From Ligula intestinalis (Eukaryota; Platyhelminthes; Cestoda; Diphyllobothriidea; Diphyllobothriidae), in the NCBI GenBank assembly GCA_036362985.1, contig JAYGXS010000004.1, forward strand, positions 63,428,706 to 63,492,705: 64,000 bases of DNA, written 5' to 3'. A model generated the notes under the pieces. That model did not search any database. It was not told the origin of the DNA and saw nothing but the letters and a program-made list of their open reading frames with translations. The position numbers and the translations under genes are program-made. Shown piece after piece: positions 54,154 through 64,000 of this stretch (position 1 is its first letter; every line of letters starts with the position of its first letter).

Positions 54154-57100
54154 TATATAGATGTAATGTAATTCATTATTAGGCCTTTACATTTACATAG
54201 ACACTTAAAATATCCGAGTTAAACAGGAGTTTCTCAGTCACTTGTTTCTCTAGAGCGGGATATATTTGCCGTAAAACGGGGCGTTTGGAAAAGAGGGTGC
54301 ATGCTCGTATAACTGCCTGTTTAGAGTGAGGTGAACGTAGATCGACTTCTGAATCTATTCTTGCACATTAAGTTAACACTAATCATCGAGTCTGTACTAC
54401 AGCCATCAGGTTTTTCTCTGAAGGTGCACACCAAAGACTGCTATAAGTACAGCTAGTTTATCGTGTGCAGTGTTGCCAGAAAGCTCTAAAACCGGCACTT
54501 TGTCTTCCTTGGTCGCGACCAATTTCAGGTGGTGATCACAAGTCACCGCGAACCTCTGATGACAGCAGTTCACTCGGCATAATTGATGGCGGTGTGCTGC
54601 CCGAAATCCACATTACTCACAACCTACAGCACCTCCTTCCTCCCATAGTTTCCATGACCATAGAATGTCGACTCACCATGTGCGCGGTGTGGGACCGATG
54701 ACACTAAGAAACTCTCTCAACCTCTCTTCCTTTCATTCTCTATGTAGAGGCATCAATTGAATGATTAAGGACGGAATTTATGTGTTTGTCGTTTTCATTT
54801 TTCAAGGTTAACATGAAAATATTTGAAGAACTTAGCAGACTACCTACTTCAGATTTTCAAACAATAAATAAGTGTAACTTCAGGTTCCAAAATGTACCTA
54901 TCAGAACATTAATTGATATCTAGTGTTTCAACACTTGTATTGTCTGAATTGTTAGAATAGTTCCTTAGGAACCAAATTAACGTCACTACCACCACGGCCA
55001 TATAAACTACATAGTAAGTCTAAATTAAAATGTTCTGATCCTCTTTAAACGTCTATGTGTGTCATTTGAAAAGTTTAATGTGTCGCATTAGCCATAGTAA
55101 AAATAGTATACTATTTATTTGTAACTTTTCAATACGCTTACAGTCATAGAATTTGACCTGTTATCAAACAGAGGCATTCAAATTGTCTGTGTCATTGAAT
55201 GTTCGACATTTTATAAAACCTATTCTTTTTCAATTGCCTTTTATTAAGCTCTCTTATAGATGAAAACGCACGAATCTGACTTGTTCTAAGATGAATTTCA
55301 GAGGGAAATTAAGGCCTTTCCCCATTATATGCCTTCTTCAGACTGACTTTGACAATGGTTATTGTGCGCTTTATAGTTTCTTTGCCAGCCGCTTGACATA
55401 TAACCTTCTGAACTCTTTCATCTCCATGGCCTCGTTAACCAAGAACGTAGACAAAATGACTCTTGCCGTAGCCAGCGGCCCTCACAAAACACAAAACGGA
55501 TATGTTCAGAATCCTGCACAACATTTCGGAAACATTTATTGAGCATTAAGCTTTTGACTTACGATCATATTACACGTCCCATATGTCAGACAATATTCCG
55601 CCATGAGTGATTTAAACTGATTGTTCTTCTGTTTTCATTTTACTGACCAGTCATCCTGTGTTTTGACATTTTTTTAATGAAAAACCACTTTCGCCGGCAA
55701 GATGGATTTCCATCACCTTCCTGGTGTTTTATTTTACTGACGGATACTCTTTAACACTTTACCATTGAGATTATTGCAGTCGAGCCACTTTCTGAGTTAG
55801 GAAAGATTTTTCGAGGTTTCGTAGGTTGAGTCATCTGGTTCATCGATATGGTCACGTCTGTGAAACTTGACTCAAGATGATTCTCTTGTTATCATTCATT
55901 CTAACGTTGTTTTTTCCAATACTAACAGCCTGGGTACTTGCTTAAAAGCCCGGACACATGTTTCGCTGCTTTTACCGCTGCTTGACACACTGCGAGGGGT
56001 TCGGTTCATCAGTAGGTACCCCAGCTTTCCCTATCTGCTTTTTGGTTGATATATCGGTTTTAAATGTTAAGCTTCTTAATCTTCTGTGAAATTAATAACT
56101 GTTTTCGGTATACATCAGTAAACTGAAGGTCTATAGGCGTAGGCTGAAATTGTTAGTGTATATTTTTGTTGAAACCCATCAACCCCTGTGAAACATACAC
56201 CTGCTGCCATTAGAACCAGTGTTTGAAGATATTTTTGAGCCAATGATATATGCTGGCAATCTTTGACGCCTACTTTTTATGCAAACCTAGTCTTACGTGG
56301 TCATACCCCGGAAACTGATGTTCCTTCACCTGTCTTTTATTTCATATTCGGGAGTACGGCCATAGAGTTTATTGCAGGTACTTGCCGCCACTCTACTTTA
56401 TAAATCACTTACAAAATTACTGGCTTTATCGATGCAAGCGAACATTCGAGTCGCAGGAAGTAACTGAGCAGAAGACGACTCGATCGCTCGTTGTCTCAGG
56501 TTTAATAAATTGATTTCGGCCCAAATAATGGACCCCTTTTACGTTTCACGCCTGCACATATAAGCGTTTTAAGCGATCTAGAAGACTGAGCGAAATCAGG
56601 CTAAGCTCAAGACTGTGCCATATTAATACGCGTACATTTATGGCACCATTTTCTTTCTCGGATATTTTTATATGATTTTTCCTGGCAAGAAAGCCTTCCT
56701 CAAGCAGGTTCCAAGACGCATCCAATCCGTTTCGCCTTCTAGTTCATTCTAGGGCACCGCAGGAAAGGGCACTGTAAAAGCAGCAAAACTCTCGTGTAGG
56801 GCCGCTTAAATATTTATCCTCCCGCCCAACTGTCTTACGTCATAGGTGGTTAAACATTTACTTCTCGGTTAAGGAGTCTAAATGCATACTTACTTGCGTT
56901 AGAAGTGATCAAAGAATATTAAATTTCATCCCCGTATAGTTGTTTCAATGAGCTCAATATAATCAATCCGATCAACATAAACTCCTTCCTATTGAGGTAA
57001 ATTCGACAATTTATTGGCGGACTTTAACAAAAGTGGGGAAATTGGGCTACTTAAAAGGTAAAGTGCATTATTGTTATAAGTCAAAGGCAAAAAGGACCTC

Positions 57101-57158
57101 TAAAGACACTCCTACCACATAAGCCTTATCCCTTAATTTCAAACGCACGAGATTGTAC
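54154..57158 (-). other. Intron of ankyrin gene, no gene seen
   Basis: AT-rich sequence with scattered short open frames. A fragment near 56455..56530 (GAAGTAACTGAGCAGAAGAC) resembles the leader that precedes Penelope terminal motifs at 27.76 and 37.46 kb. No ankyrin exon is visible. Confidence 0.5.
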
Positions 57159-57407
57159 CTTGTTTGGATGACTAAGCAGGACTCCTGCGTCGAGAAGCCT
57201 TTTGGCTTCCTTCAGACGGCGATAGTAGCACGCCCAGTGTATGGCCGTGAAACCTCTCGAGTCCACTTTGTTAAGGTCATTTTTCTCGGGCAGACCATCA
57301 ATTAGGTCCTTGGAATGACCGTTTTTTAGTGCGTCTAGCACGCTCATTGTTGGAGGACGAGTGGCAGAGCCAGCGTTCAGCTTACTTCCAGTGATAGAAC
57401 CTCGAGT
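57159..57407 (-). CDS. Ankyrin gene exon 1 in window (N-cap plus first repeat)
   Basis: The exon is 83 codons, phase 0. The acceptor TTCCCGATTTCAG precedes ACTCGAGG and the donor is AAG then GTACAA. It encodes a Thr/Ser-rich lead (TRGSITGSKLN), an internal Met at 57347..57345 (MSVLDALKNGHSKDLIDGLP), and an ankyrin repeat, DSRGFTAIHWACYY to LLDAGVLLSHPNK. The segment before the repeat looks like a helical N-terminal cap, so this is the start of the ankyrin domain. The Met may be the translation start if upstream exons are non-coding; otherwise the gene extends to the right. Confidence 0.8.
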
Positions 57408-60400
57408 CTGAAATCGGGAAGCAACCAAGAGTTTATGTAAAGACCAAAAAACAATTTCGGTAAGGCCCTCCTGACAGTTAATTTAATTTAATTCTGAATG
57501 CGGTGACAGGCCTTTATTCTGAAATGTTAACCAAAATGTGTCAGCTAATAGAAACTAGTACAGAAGTGATTTATAGCATTAAGTATCATCTAGCATAATC
57601 CAAAGGTAGTTTACTCAGTTGCCTTGGTATCTTTCCGGTCGACTGCAAAAAACCGCATTCAATAACACAAGAAACCTTAAGTTATATGAATTTTTTAAGA
57701 TTGCTTTTGGATGGTTCCTTTGCTTCAAAAATATATTTGGTAGAAACCACGCATAAACTTATCATTTCTTCCAAGCCTTTGGTAAAAAATGCATTTTAGT
57801 AACATTTTATGCTTAACGTAAGGGCTATTTAGGGTTAAGTATCACGAGATTTTTTGAGGCTGTGAAATATCCGCTCACAGTTTATCATAAATGTCTGATT
57901 ATTAATGCTGCAACATGGTCCACAGTTATTTTTGACGTATTTGAGTTTCATAGGACACCTTCCCCAAAGCGTAGAGAAATGCCTGTGTTACTTTGAACGT
58001 AATATATAACATGTGGTTTCTAAAACCTTAGAGCTTGTGTAACCGAAATTTGCTTCCTAAATCTAAAAGCACACTTCCAATAAGCTAGAAAATTAAATAC
58101 GGCAATTTTCTAGAGTATTTATTTCAGAAATTGTCCTAGTACTCCTGTTTTTTATAAAATATATATTTTTATATGGACACTGAAAATTAAGGCATAAAAT
58201 CGTATTCCATACCAATTTATATTGTACAGAGTGTAGTTTTCGCATGCGAAACTCATCCGAACTCCGGAATTATGTCGTCTTTAAAACCTGCAATAATCCA
58301 TATTTAAAATCCATCTTTAGTAAGCTCTTCTCATAAATAAATTACTTGCAGTTTTGAGTGTCGTTTGATTATGTTCTTAATTCTTCTTCACTCGTCCTTC
58401 GAGATATCTGGATGTCTGCATTTCTAATTAAGCCGCCTGCGGCCGAAAACTCTACATTGAAAAGCCATATTCGAGTTGTCTATCAATTTATTCATTCTCG
58501 TCAGCCTACACGCAGAAATCGATTTAGTTCTTCACTCGAATAACGTAGTTAATAATATGTTGACTTAGCACCAATTCAGTCTGCATATACAGGGTATTTA
58601 CAACTTCCTCCAAGAAATTCGTTATCCGGAGCGGTTTATTTGCAGACATATAGGTCAGTATCCCAACAGACCGGTTGAATTCGTCACCCAAAAGAATACT
58701 TTGGTATCCTGTTGCGATGGCGTTTTGAGTAAAACCGCAAAAAAACTATATCCTTGGGCTAACGTATAAAGAGTTCTTTCAATCCTTTGATCAAAAATAG
58801 AATGTTCCTGTATAGATCACTGCTAATTAAGTTTCTTCATCCACTTTGGTTGACAGAGGCGACAATCCGGTAAAATAGTAAACCAGTGAGCTAAAATATT
58901 GGTCTACTTGGTATGTGCGCTGGAAGAACGTGGGAGTCGATTCAGAGCACGGACGCATACCAAATAACCAAGTCCGCACCTGGGGAAGGTATATTTGCAC
59001 GCCAAGCTGCAGTCTCACGCAGCGCCAGGTATCTGCGCACGATCACATCTTTAGTTTTCTTGATTCAGTCTTCACACCAGACTCGTGGAGAGGAAGAAAA
59101 ACTAAGTGTGGTCGATGCAGCACAAGTCTTCTATCTCTATAAAATGATTAATCACGGGAAAAACATAATCTCTGCATGCTCTCTATTGTGCCTAGGTTGC
59201 ACTCAACTAACTTCTGCAGTATCTGCTGAAAATGCAATTTGTTACATTTCTCTTTGATAAATCATTTACTAATGCCCATTCTCGCTTTACAAACCTTCTG
59301 AGTAGGTGAGCAAATATAAAAGAGAACGCATATTCACCGACTTTACCTCTGAATCCGAAACCCTATCGAGCGGTGTCTCAATATGTTGTTCACTTTTTAT
59401 GCATCCGGTGAACTGAAGTGTTACGAGAAAAGCAAAATAACGGCGGGTAAGTGAACTAGGTTTACTTGAAGTGAACTTCCAAGCCCCTCTAAAAAATTAA
59501 GGCTTAGGGCTGGCAACTTTGAGACAGGCGTTTCGGTCACTCTATGTCTTCAGGGATCTTTCGCTTCATGAATACTTTGATAATGGGTCTCCAAAGAGGA
59601 CATGGAAGCATTTCTAGTCACGCAATTTGCAGACTATATACTGTACATTTGTAAAGCGTCGTGTCTGTAGGTGTAATACATACATAACATACAGTCTGCA
59701 CATCCTGAATGTAAATGTAACGAAAAATTAGTTTGAAATTACTTGGCCATCGGAAACGCTTTTAAGGAGAAATCTCGTGCATGTTTTCTATAAAATATGC
59801 TTAAATTTCTAGGAGGCCTCAAAAACGAAGAATTAAAATGCCTACTGCATAAGGAGCCAATTTTTGGAAGCTGTAGCTTTTTCAGGTGATCGGAAAGGAT
59901 ATCATGTGCAAATTGGCATCTTCGCAGCACGGGAGAATCTTGTACGAGGCTGTCCGATGAATAATATTACCACCCACAGAACAAAATGTCAAAATTTGCG
60001 ATGGATTGATAATCACTCACAAGACAGCACTTAAGCATGTATTAAAACTTTGCAGTGATAATGAGCAAACTTAGGCTAATAAAAACTTTAAAAAAATATT
60101 AGAGTACTAATTGTTTGTTAATCAAATGAGATTTTCTCAATATTTCCCATGTTCAGGGTACCTAAAAATAGCTATAAATTAAACCAACAAGCGTATATAT
60201 TCTCGTCAGATGGAATCACAAATATAATGCCTATTTCAAAAGAACTTTTACTTCGCTAATTAACTTTAAGCATGCTTTAGGTATTCGATTACAATCATTT
60301 TCACATCGTGCGTTAAATTCCGTCTAATTTTTGACCATTTTCACTGCTTCCAAGCTTACATTATTATTGATTCGGCTTGATGTTTATATCAAAATCTTTA

Positions 60401-61112
60401 AAACAAGGTGTTTTTAAACATAATTGTATCATTATCATGAATTTTAATCATAATTTTTTTATGACGATAACCGTGTGGACCATATTTATAAACTATGATG
60501 AACACAAAAACTCTTTGTCAGGCAAAAAGAACGTCCACAAGACGATACTGATATTTATAAACCTAAGATTGAGTAAAAAAATTCCCTATTACTTTACCTC
60601 TTAGGTGAGATATGCAATATGTTGTATTTATTTCTTCAACTACTGTACTTAATTAACCTTTAAGAAGCGAAAACACCCTTAAGAAAATGGTTAACGTTTC
60701 GTGTGATTGCAGCACATATAAATAGGGTGAGGCGCTTGGTCTCTGAATCACCCCTGCAACATCCTACATAAAATAATCCCTAAAAATGGGTAAAAATTCC
60801 CTCAGATTTTTGACCGAACTTTCGAGGAGTCACCTGCTTTATATTTATGAAAGCCAAGAATAACTTTAATTTTCAATATAATTAGTTGCGCCGGATTAGG
60901 ACTCACGTTGGGAAATCCCATGGCAAGGACTGACCAAATGCTTTAAAAATTCTCGGTGGTCATATTTATATGGATGGCAACGGGCTGTTGATTAGTGGTT
61001 TGAGTAACAAATGTTTCGCCTGCAGTGACTCATGCTTTTTAGCTCTCAAAATGGCGGCGTATTGTTTAAAAGGGGTCGGGTACAACTTCCTTCAGTCGGC
61101 ACCGCTTTTATT
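57408..61112. other. AT-rich region with diverged foldback-element relics
   Basis: No coding signature on either strand. Strings related to the foldback element at 53.2-54.2 kb occur, for example TCGTGCATGTTTTCT near 59777 and ACTCCGGAATTATGTCG near 58260. If the ankyrin gene has earlier exons in this region, I cannot see them. Confidence 0.45.
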
Positions 61113-61365
61113 CACAAGTACGCTAAGTGTTACACAACCAAATATTCACACCGTAGATCACATCAAGAGGGTCATTCGTAGGTCTAGTATCATCGCAGAC
61201 AATTATCTTCTTCGGACTCAAGTTAGGGTCCATGCATCGTTCAGAAATGCTGCAAGATGCAAATCGTGTAAGTCAAAGAAGGCAGAAAGGGCCCTCGTTA
61301 TGGCTTAAAGTTGTCACTAGAGAGGCAAAACCTTGCTATCCGGGACCCTGCCTCGTCTTCTCATA
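61113..61365 (+). repeat. Direct duplication, copy 1
   Basis: About 250 bp is repeated at 61868..62128 in the same orientation. Shared strings are CTAAGTGTTACACAACCAAA, TCAAGAGGGTCATTCG and AGAAAGGGCCCTC. The two copies are about 755 bp apart and differ by scattered substitutions and small indels. Confidence 0.8.
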
Positions 61366-61867
61366 CCCACCTCGCGGACGTTAACGGTTGCTTGGTCTCT
61401 TACATATCAGCTCGCATAAAGCCTAGGACACACGTAAGCTTGCTATTTTTAATTCATTTATTAAAGCCTAGTCCTCCTTACCACAACTGCATATTTGCTT
61501 CATTAGCTACACATATTCAAAATCTAGCTGGTTATAACTTCATTACTCAGTTTAGATACACATGTACCTCTTAGATTACGCAGTCCAGTATCTTAGTTAG
61601 ATTTGCTTAACTTTGATAGTGCAGTCTAGTCCTCAAAGCCTAGTCTTACCTTTTAGCCTATTGCAGTCTCAGCAACACTGTTGGCCTCTAGTACCATACT
61701 TGAAGCACATGGAGGATGCATGTCTTCTTAATGGACCTTTAATACTGCCATAGGAATTACTTATTCTTAGTGATTAGTTTATTATGGAGAAGTCTATTTC
61801 CTAATAGACCAATGATGCTCTGTAAATTCTGAGCAAAACTAGATACTGTAGAAAATTCGTGAAAATT

Positions 61868-62128
61868 CACAAGTGTGCTAAGTGTTACACAACCAAAAAT
61901 TCACACCGTATATCACTTCAAGAGGGTCATTCGTTGGTCTAGTATCAGCGCAGAAAATTATCTTTCCTTTGTTTCTCTGGACGCAAGCTAGGGCCCGTGC
62001 AGCGATCAGAAATGCTGCAAAATGCTAATCAAAAAAGTCTAGGAAGCTAGAAAGGGCCCTCATCATGGCTTGCAGTTGTCACTTGACAGCCATAACCTTG
62101 TTACCCTGGACCTCAGCTCGGATTCTTT
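61868..62128 (+). repeat. Direct duplication, copy 2
   Basis: This is the partner of 61113..61365, with the same block order including GTTACACAACCAAAAATTCA, GAGGGTCATTCGTTGGTCTA and CAGAAATGCTGCAAAATGC. The intervening 500 bp are not obviously repeated, so this may be a remnant pair of long terminal segments or a local tandem duplication. Confidence 0.8.
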
Positions 62129-63539
62129 TGGTTTCATTTATTTAGAATACTAAGGCATGCAGATTTAATTTTTACTTGTCCTAGAGCCGTCAAACTTTAC
62201 AGTTGTTTTCTGGGACGTTCAGATATAATATCAATCAAGTAATATGATGATTGAAAACTGGATGGACGTTTATGGTGATCTTAGTAGTCTTCTATGCCTC
62301 TGTAATTCAAAATAATCATGATTCAATTGTACGAGTTGTGCAATAAAATTCCATTTACTAGAAGATAGAAATTTGTCATCGGTTGCTTGCTATAAATGTA
62401 CAATTGCTTTTAAGGTTTGCGAAAATCAGGAGAACTCAGTTATATAATAGTACCTTCCGTTCCGGATAAGGTAAGTGAATTCAACTTCAAGTAGGATGAT
62501 TATAAAACTGATACCATTTCTTTTATTAAACGCCGCACTAATTTTTGTTGTTCACGGTTCATTTTGACACTTTGTGGAGTACAATGCAAGGTCAGATTTA
62601 TAAGTAGTATGGGCAGCAGGGCACCAGTTTTCTTGAGTTTTGACAGGAATTTTTTTCGCCACCGACTTTAAATGGAGAGTTACAGTAGGAGTCGTTCGCG
62701 AGTAGTTCCAAAATTTGCAGACGATGAAATTTTATCGAAAAATAGAACATGGCAACTAAAAAGCAATTTTGGACTTAGGATGGCTAGTATATTCAATAGA
62801 AGCTTTCCTTGGTGTTCTGTCTACAGAAAATTATTTTCATTTCAAAACTATGTACATGCGAAGACCTAATTCCTTTCTCGTGACTTCAAAAGTTATGCTT
62901 AGTTATTTATTTATTGGTCATTGCTTCGTTTTTCCATAATAGTAAGCGTGTTGGCCATACCCTGGTAATTTTCTCATCTACGAATATACTACTTCTTTGA
63001 AAACCGTTAACGAAGCAAATTGCCTTCCGCTTGTTCAATACCTCGCTGACTGTTGAAACTTCTGATTAGAGAGCGACCTTTTCAAGCAGGTGCAATGACC
63101 TACGACAAGAAAAACAGTGACGTTATAGGTAATGAGCTTTTATGCTTGCATACAAAAGCCATGTCTGTGAGCATCCGTACGATTTCAGTCGTAAACGTAT
63201 CCACCTTCGGCCAACACAAGTCACTTTTTAATCAACGTGTTATCAGTATAAAGGACACCGAGACCACTATAGTTTTGCTAAGCATTGCCTTTAGAAACGC
63301 AATCTTCTCCTCCACGGAATTTGCGGAGATATGTCTGGTCTATTTATTATTTTCTTTCGACTCAGCATAAGGATCGTGTTTATGAGGTGGGTTGCTTGGA
63401 AAACTACCTTTGCGGTTTCACTGCTGTTTGAAAAGGACTAATGTGATTTGTATCCAGTAACATAACTTATGGATATCATACGTTTCATTTAAAATCATGT
63501 AAATGATACATGCATTTGCTATCTAAGGAACATGCAGGG

Positions 63540-64000
63540 CGTTTTCTTAATTCCGCAGAAAACACTCTAATATTTTCAAGAAGAAATAAAATGTTCAATA
63601 CCTACACTTACTACATAGTCATATCTTAACTGTCATTTTAAATATGTTTTCATTTTTTTGATATGTAGTGCAGGATACCTGCCTTTGAGTAAGATTCTTC
63701 TCCAACGCCTGCAAAACTGTATTTTTTATGAAATGTATACTTAATAAGTATAAATTTATTTAACTTAGAGTTTCAAAGCACTTAGAAGTTTAATTATCTT
63801 TTATAGAAACCATGCGCCCGCCTTCTACTTTTTTGTATACATTTGGCAGATAATTATGTCTTCTTCGAATATTTTACTCAACGAAGCATATAGGTGTTAT
63901 AGACTTTTCGAATTATTCGATTTTGAGGTCTTTATAAGGCTCAGTTCTACAACATCTTATTCGTTATGCGTATAAGACTTTAAAATTTTACTGGAAAGCA
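63540..64000 (+). mobile_element. Diverged, window-truncated relative of the foldback element
   Basis: The order of blocks follows the left arm of 53172..54151: an AATTCCG-like string, then GGATACCTGCC, a TAAGATTCTTCTCC segment, AGAAACCATGCGCCC, TTTGGCAGATAATTATGTCTT, ending in the window edge. Similarity is low but collinear over about 350 bp. The start is not defined. Confidence 0.4.

Larger units (their letters stand above)
19717..57407 (-). other. Multi-exon ankyrin-repeat gene (span)
   Basis: Ten minus-strand exons are linked by shared design. Each has an AG acceptor and a GT donor, all are phase 0 to phase 0, and nearly all are exactly 66 codons. The exons are 57159..57407, 51590..51787, 42578..42775, 36800..36997, 31962..32159, 29640..30348 (linker), 25454..25651, 24000..24197, 21998..22195 and 19717..19914. 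Together they encode about 847 codons: a first block of roughly nine repeats, a Pro/Ser-rich linker, and a second block of about eight repeats. Ankyrin repeats form protein-binding solenoids. I do not recognise a specific orthologue and see no catalytic domain. More exons must follow to the left, because the last one ends in a donor, and may precede to the right. Introns contain almost all of the mobile elements between 20 and 57 kb. Confidence 0.85.

Noticed and set aside
59523..59555. CTGAAGA...GAAACGCC on minus, resembling a hammerhead core
   Set aside because: Both core boxes are present but the segment between them does not form a helix II, U16.1 is missing, and no Penelope remnant is nearby. 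It could be a decayed terminal repeat, but I cannot support a call.

Overview
This window is eukaryotic nuclear DNA. It carries one very long, intron-rich gene on the minus strand, no compact operon-like genes, and many decayed retroelements. The transposon mix (CR1/Jockey-type LINEs, Penelope-like elements with GIY-YIG endonucleases and hammerhead-like motifs, tRNA-headed SINEs, a Ty3/gypsy-type gag, a foldback TA-inserting element) suggests an invertebrate. A flatworm, perhaps a tapeworm with a large genome, is my best guess; that assignment is inference and weak.

The only host gene I can support is an ankyrin-repeat gene on the minus strand. Ten exons run from 57407 down to 19717. Eight of them are exactly 198 nt (66 codons), start and end in phase 0, and each encodes two ankyrin repeats. 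The right-most exon (83 codons) encodes an N-terminal cap and the first repeat. A tenth exon at 29640..30348 encodes a Pro/Ser-rich linker separating two ankyrin blocks; its frame is broken by one base at a run of eight C, and losing that base would make it exactly 236 codons in phase 0. The gene is open at the 3' side because the exon ending at 19717 has a good donor. It may also be open at the 5' side because the exon starting at 57407 follows an acceptor.

Region by region. 1-2.9 kb: nothing recognised. 3-17.1 kb: a graveyard of two LINE families. LINE-A is on the minus strand at 5.3-8.6 kb, with probable ORF1 repeats to 9.5 kb and a fragment on plus at 16.4-17.1 kb. LINE-B is near full length on plus at 12.3-16.2 kb, with fragments at 3.0-4.0 and 4.2-4.8 kb on minus. 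A further LINE reverse transcriptase lies at 10.7-11.4 kb on minus. A 211-bp element with target-site duplication is nested in LINE-A. 19.7-57.4 kb: the ankyrin gene, its introns filled with Penelope-like fragments (23.0, 28.1, 34.6, 39.0, 43.1, 47.0, 52.2 kb), an LTR-retrotransposon gag with its 5' LTR (30.8-31.75 kb), SINEs, and a tandem duplication around one ankyrin exon. 53.2-54.2 kb: a 980-bp foldback element with TA target site. 57.4-64 kb: AT-rich sequence with diverged relatives of that foldback element and a 250-bp direct duplication.

The most interesting structure is the set of hammerhead-ribozyme-like motifs. They lie downstream of the Penelope endonuclease remnants in the same orientation, and at several loci a second copy lies upstream in inverted orientation. 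The best copies keep the CUGANGA and GAAA core boxes, and their helix II sequences differ while still pairing.
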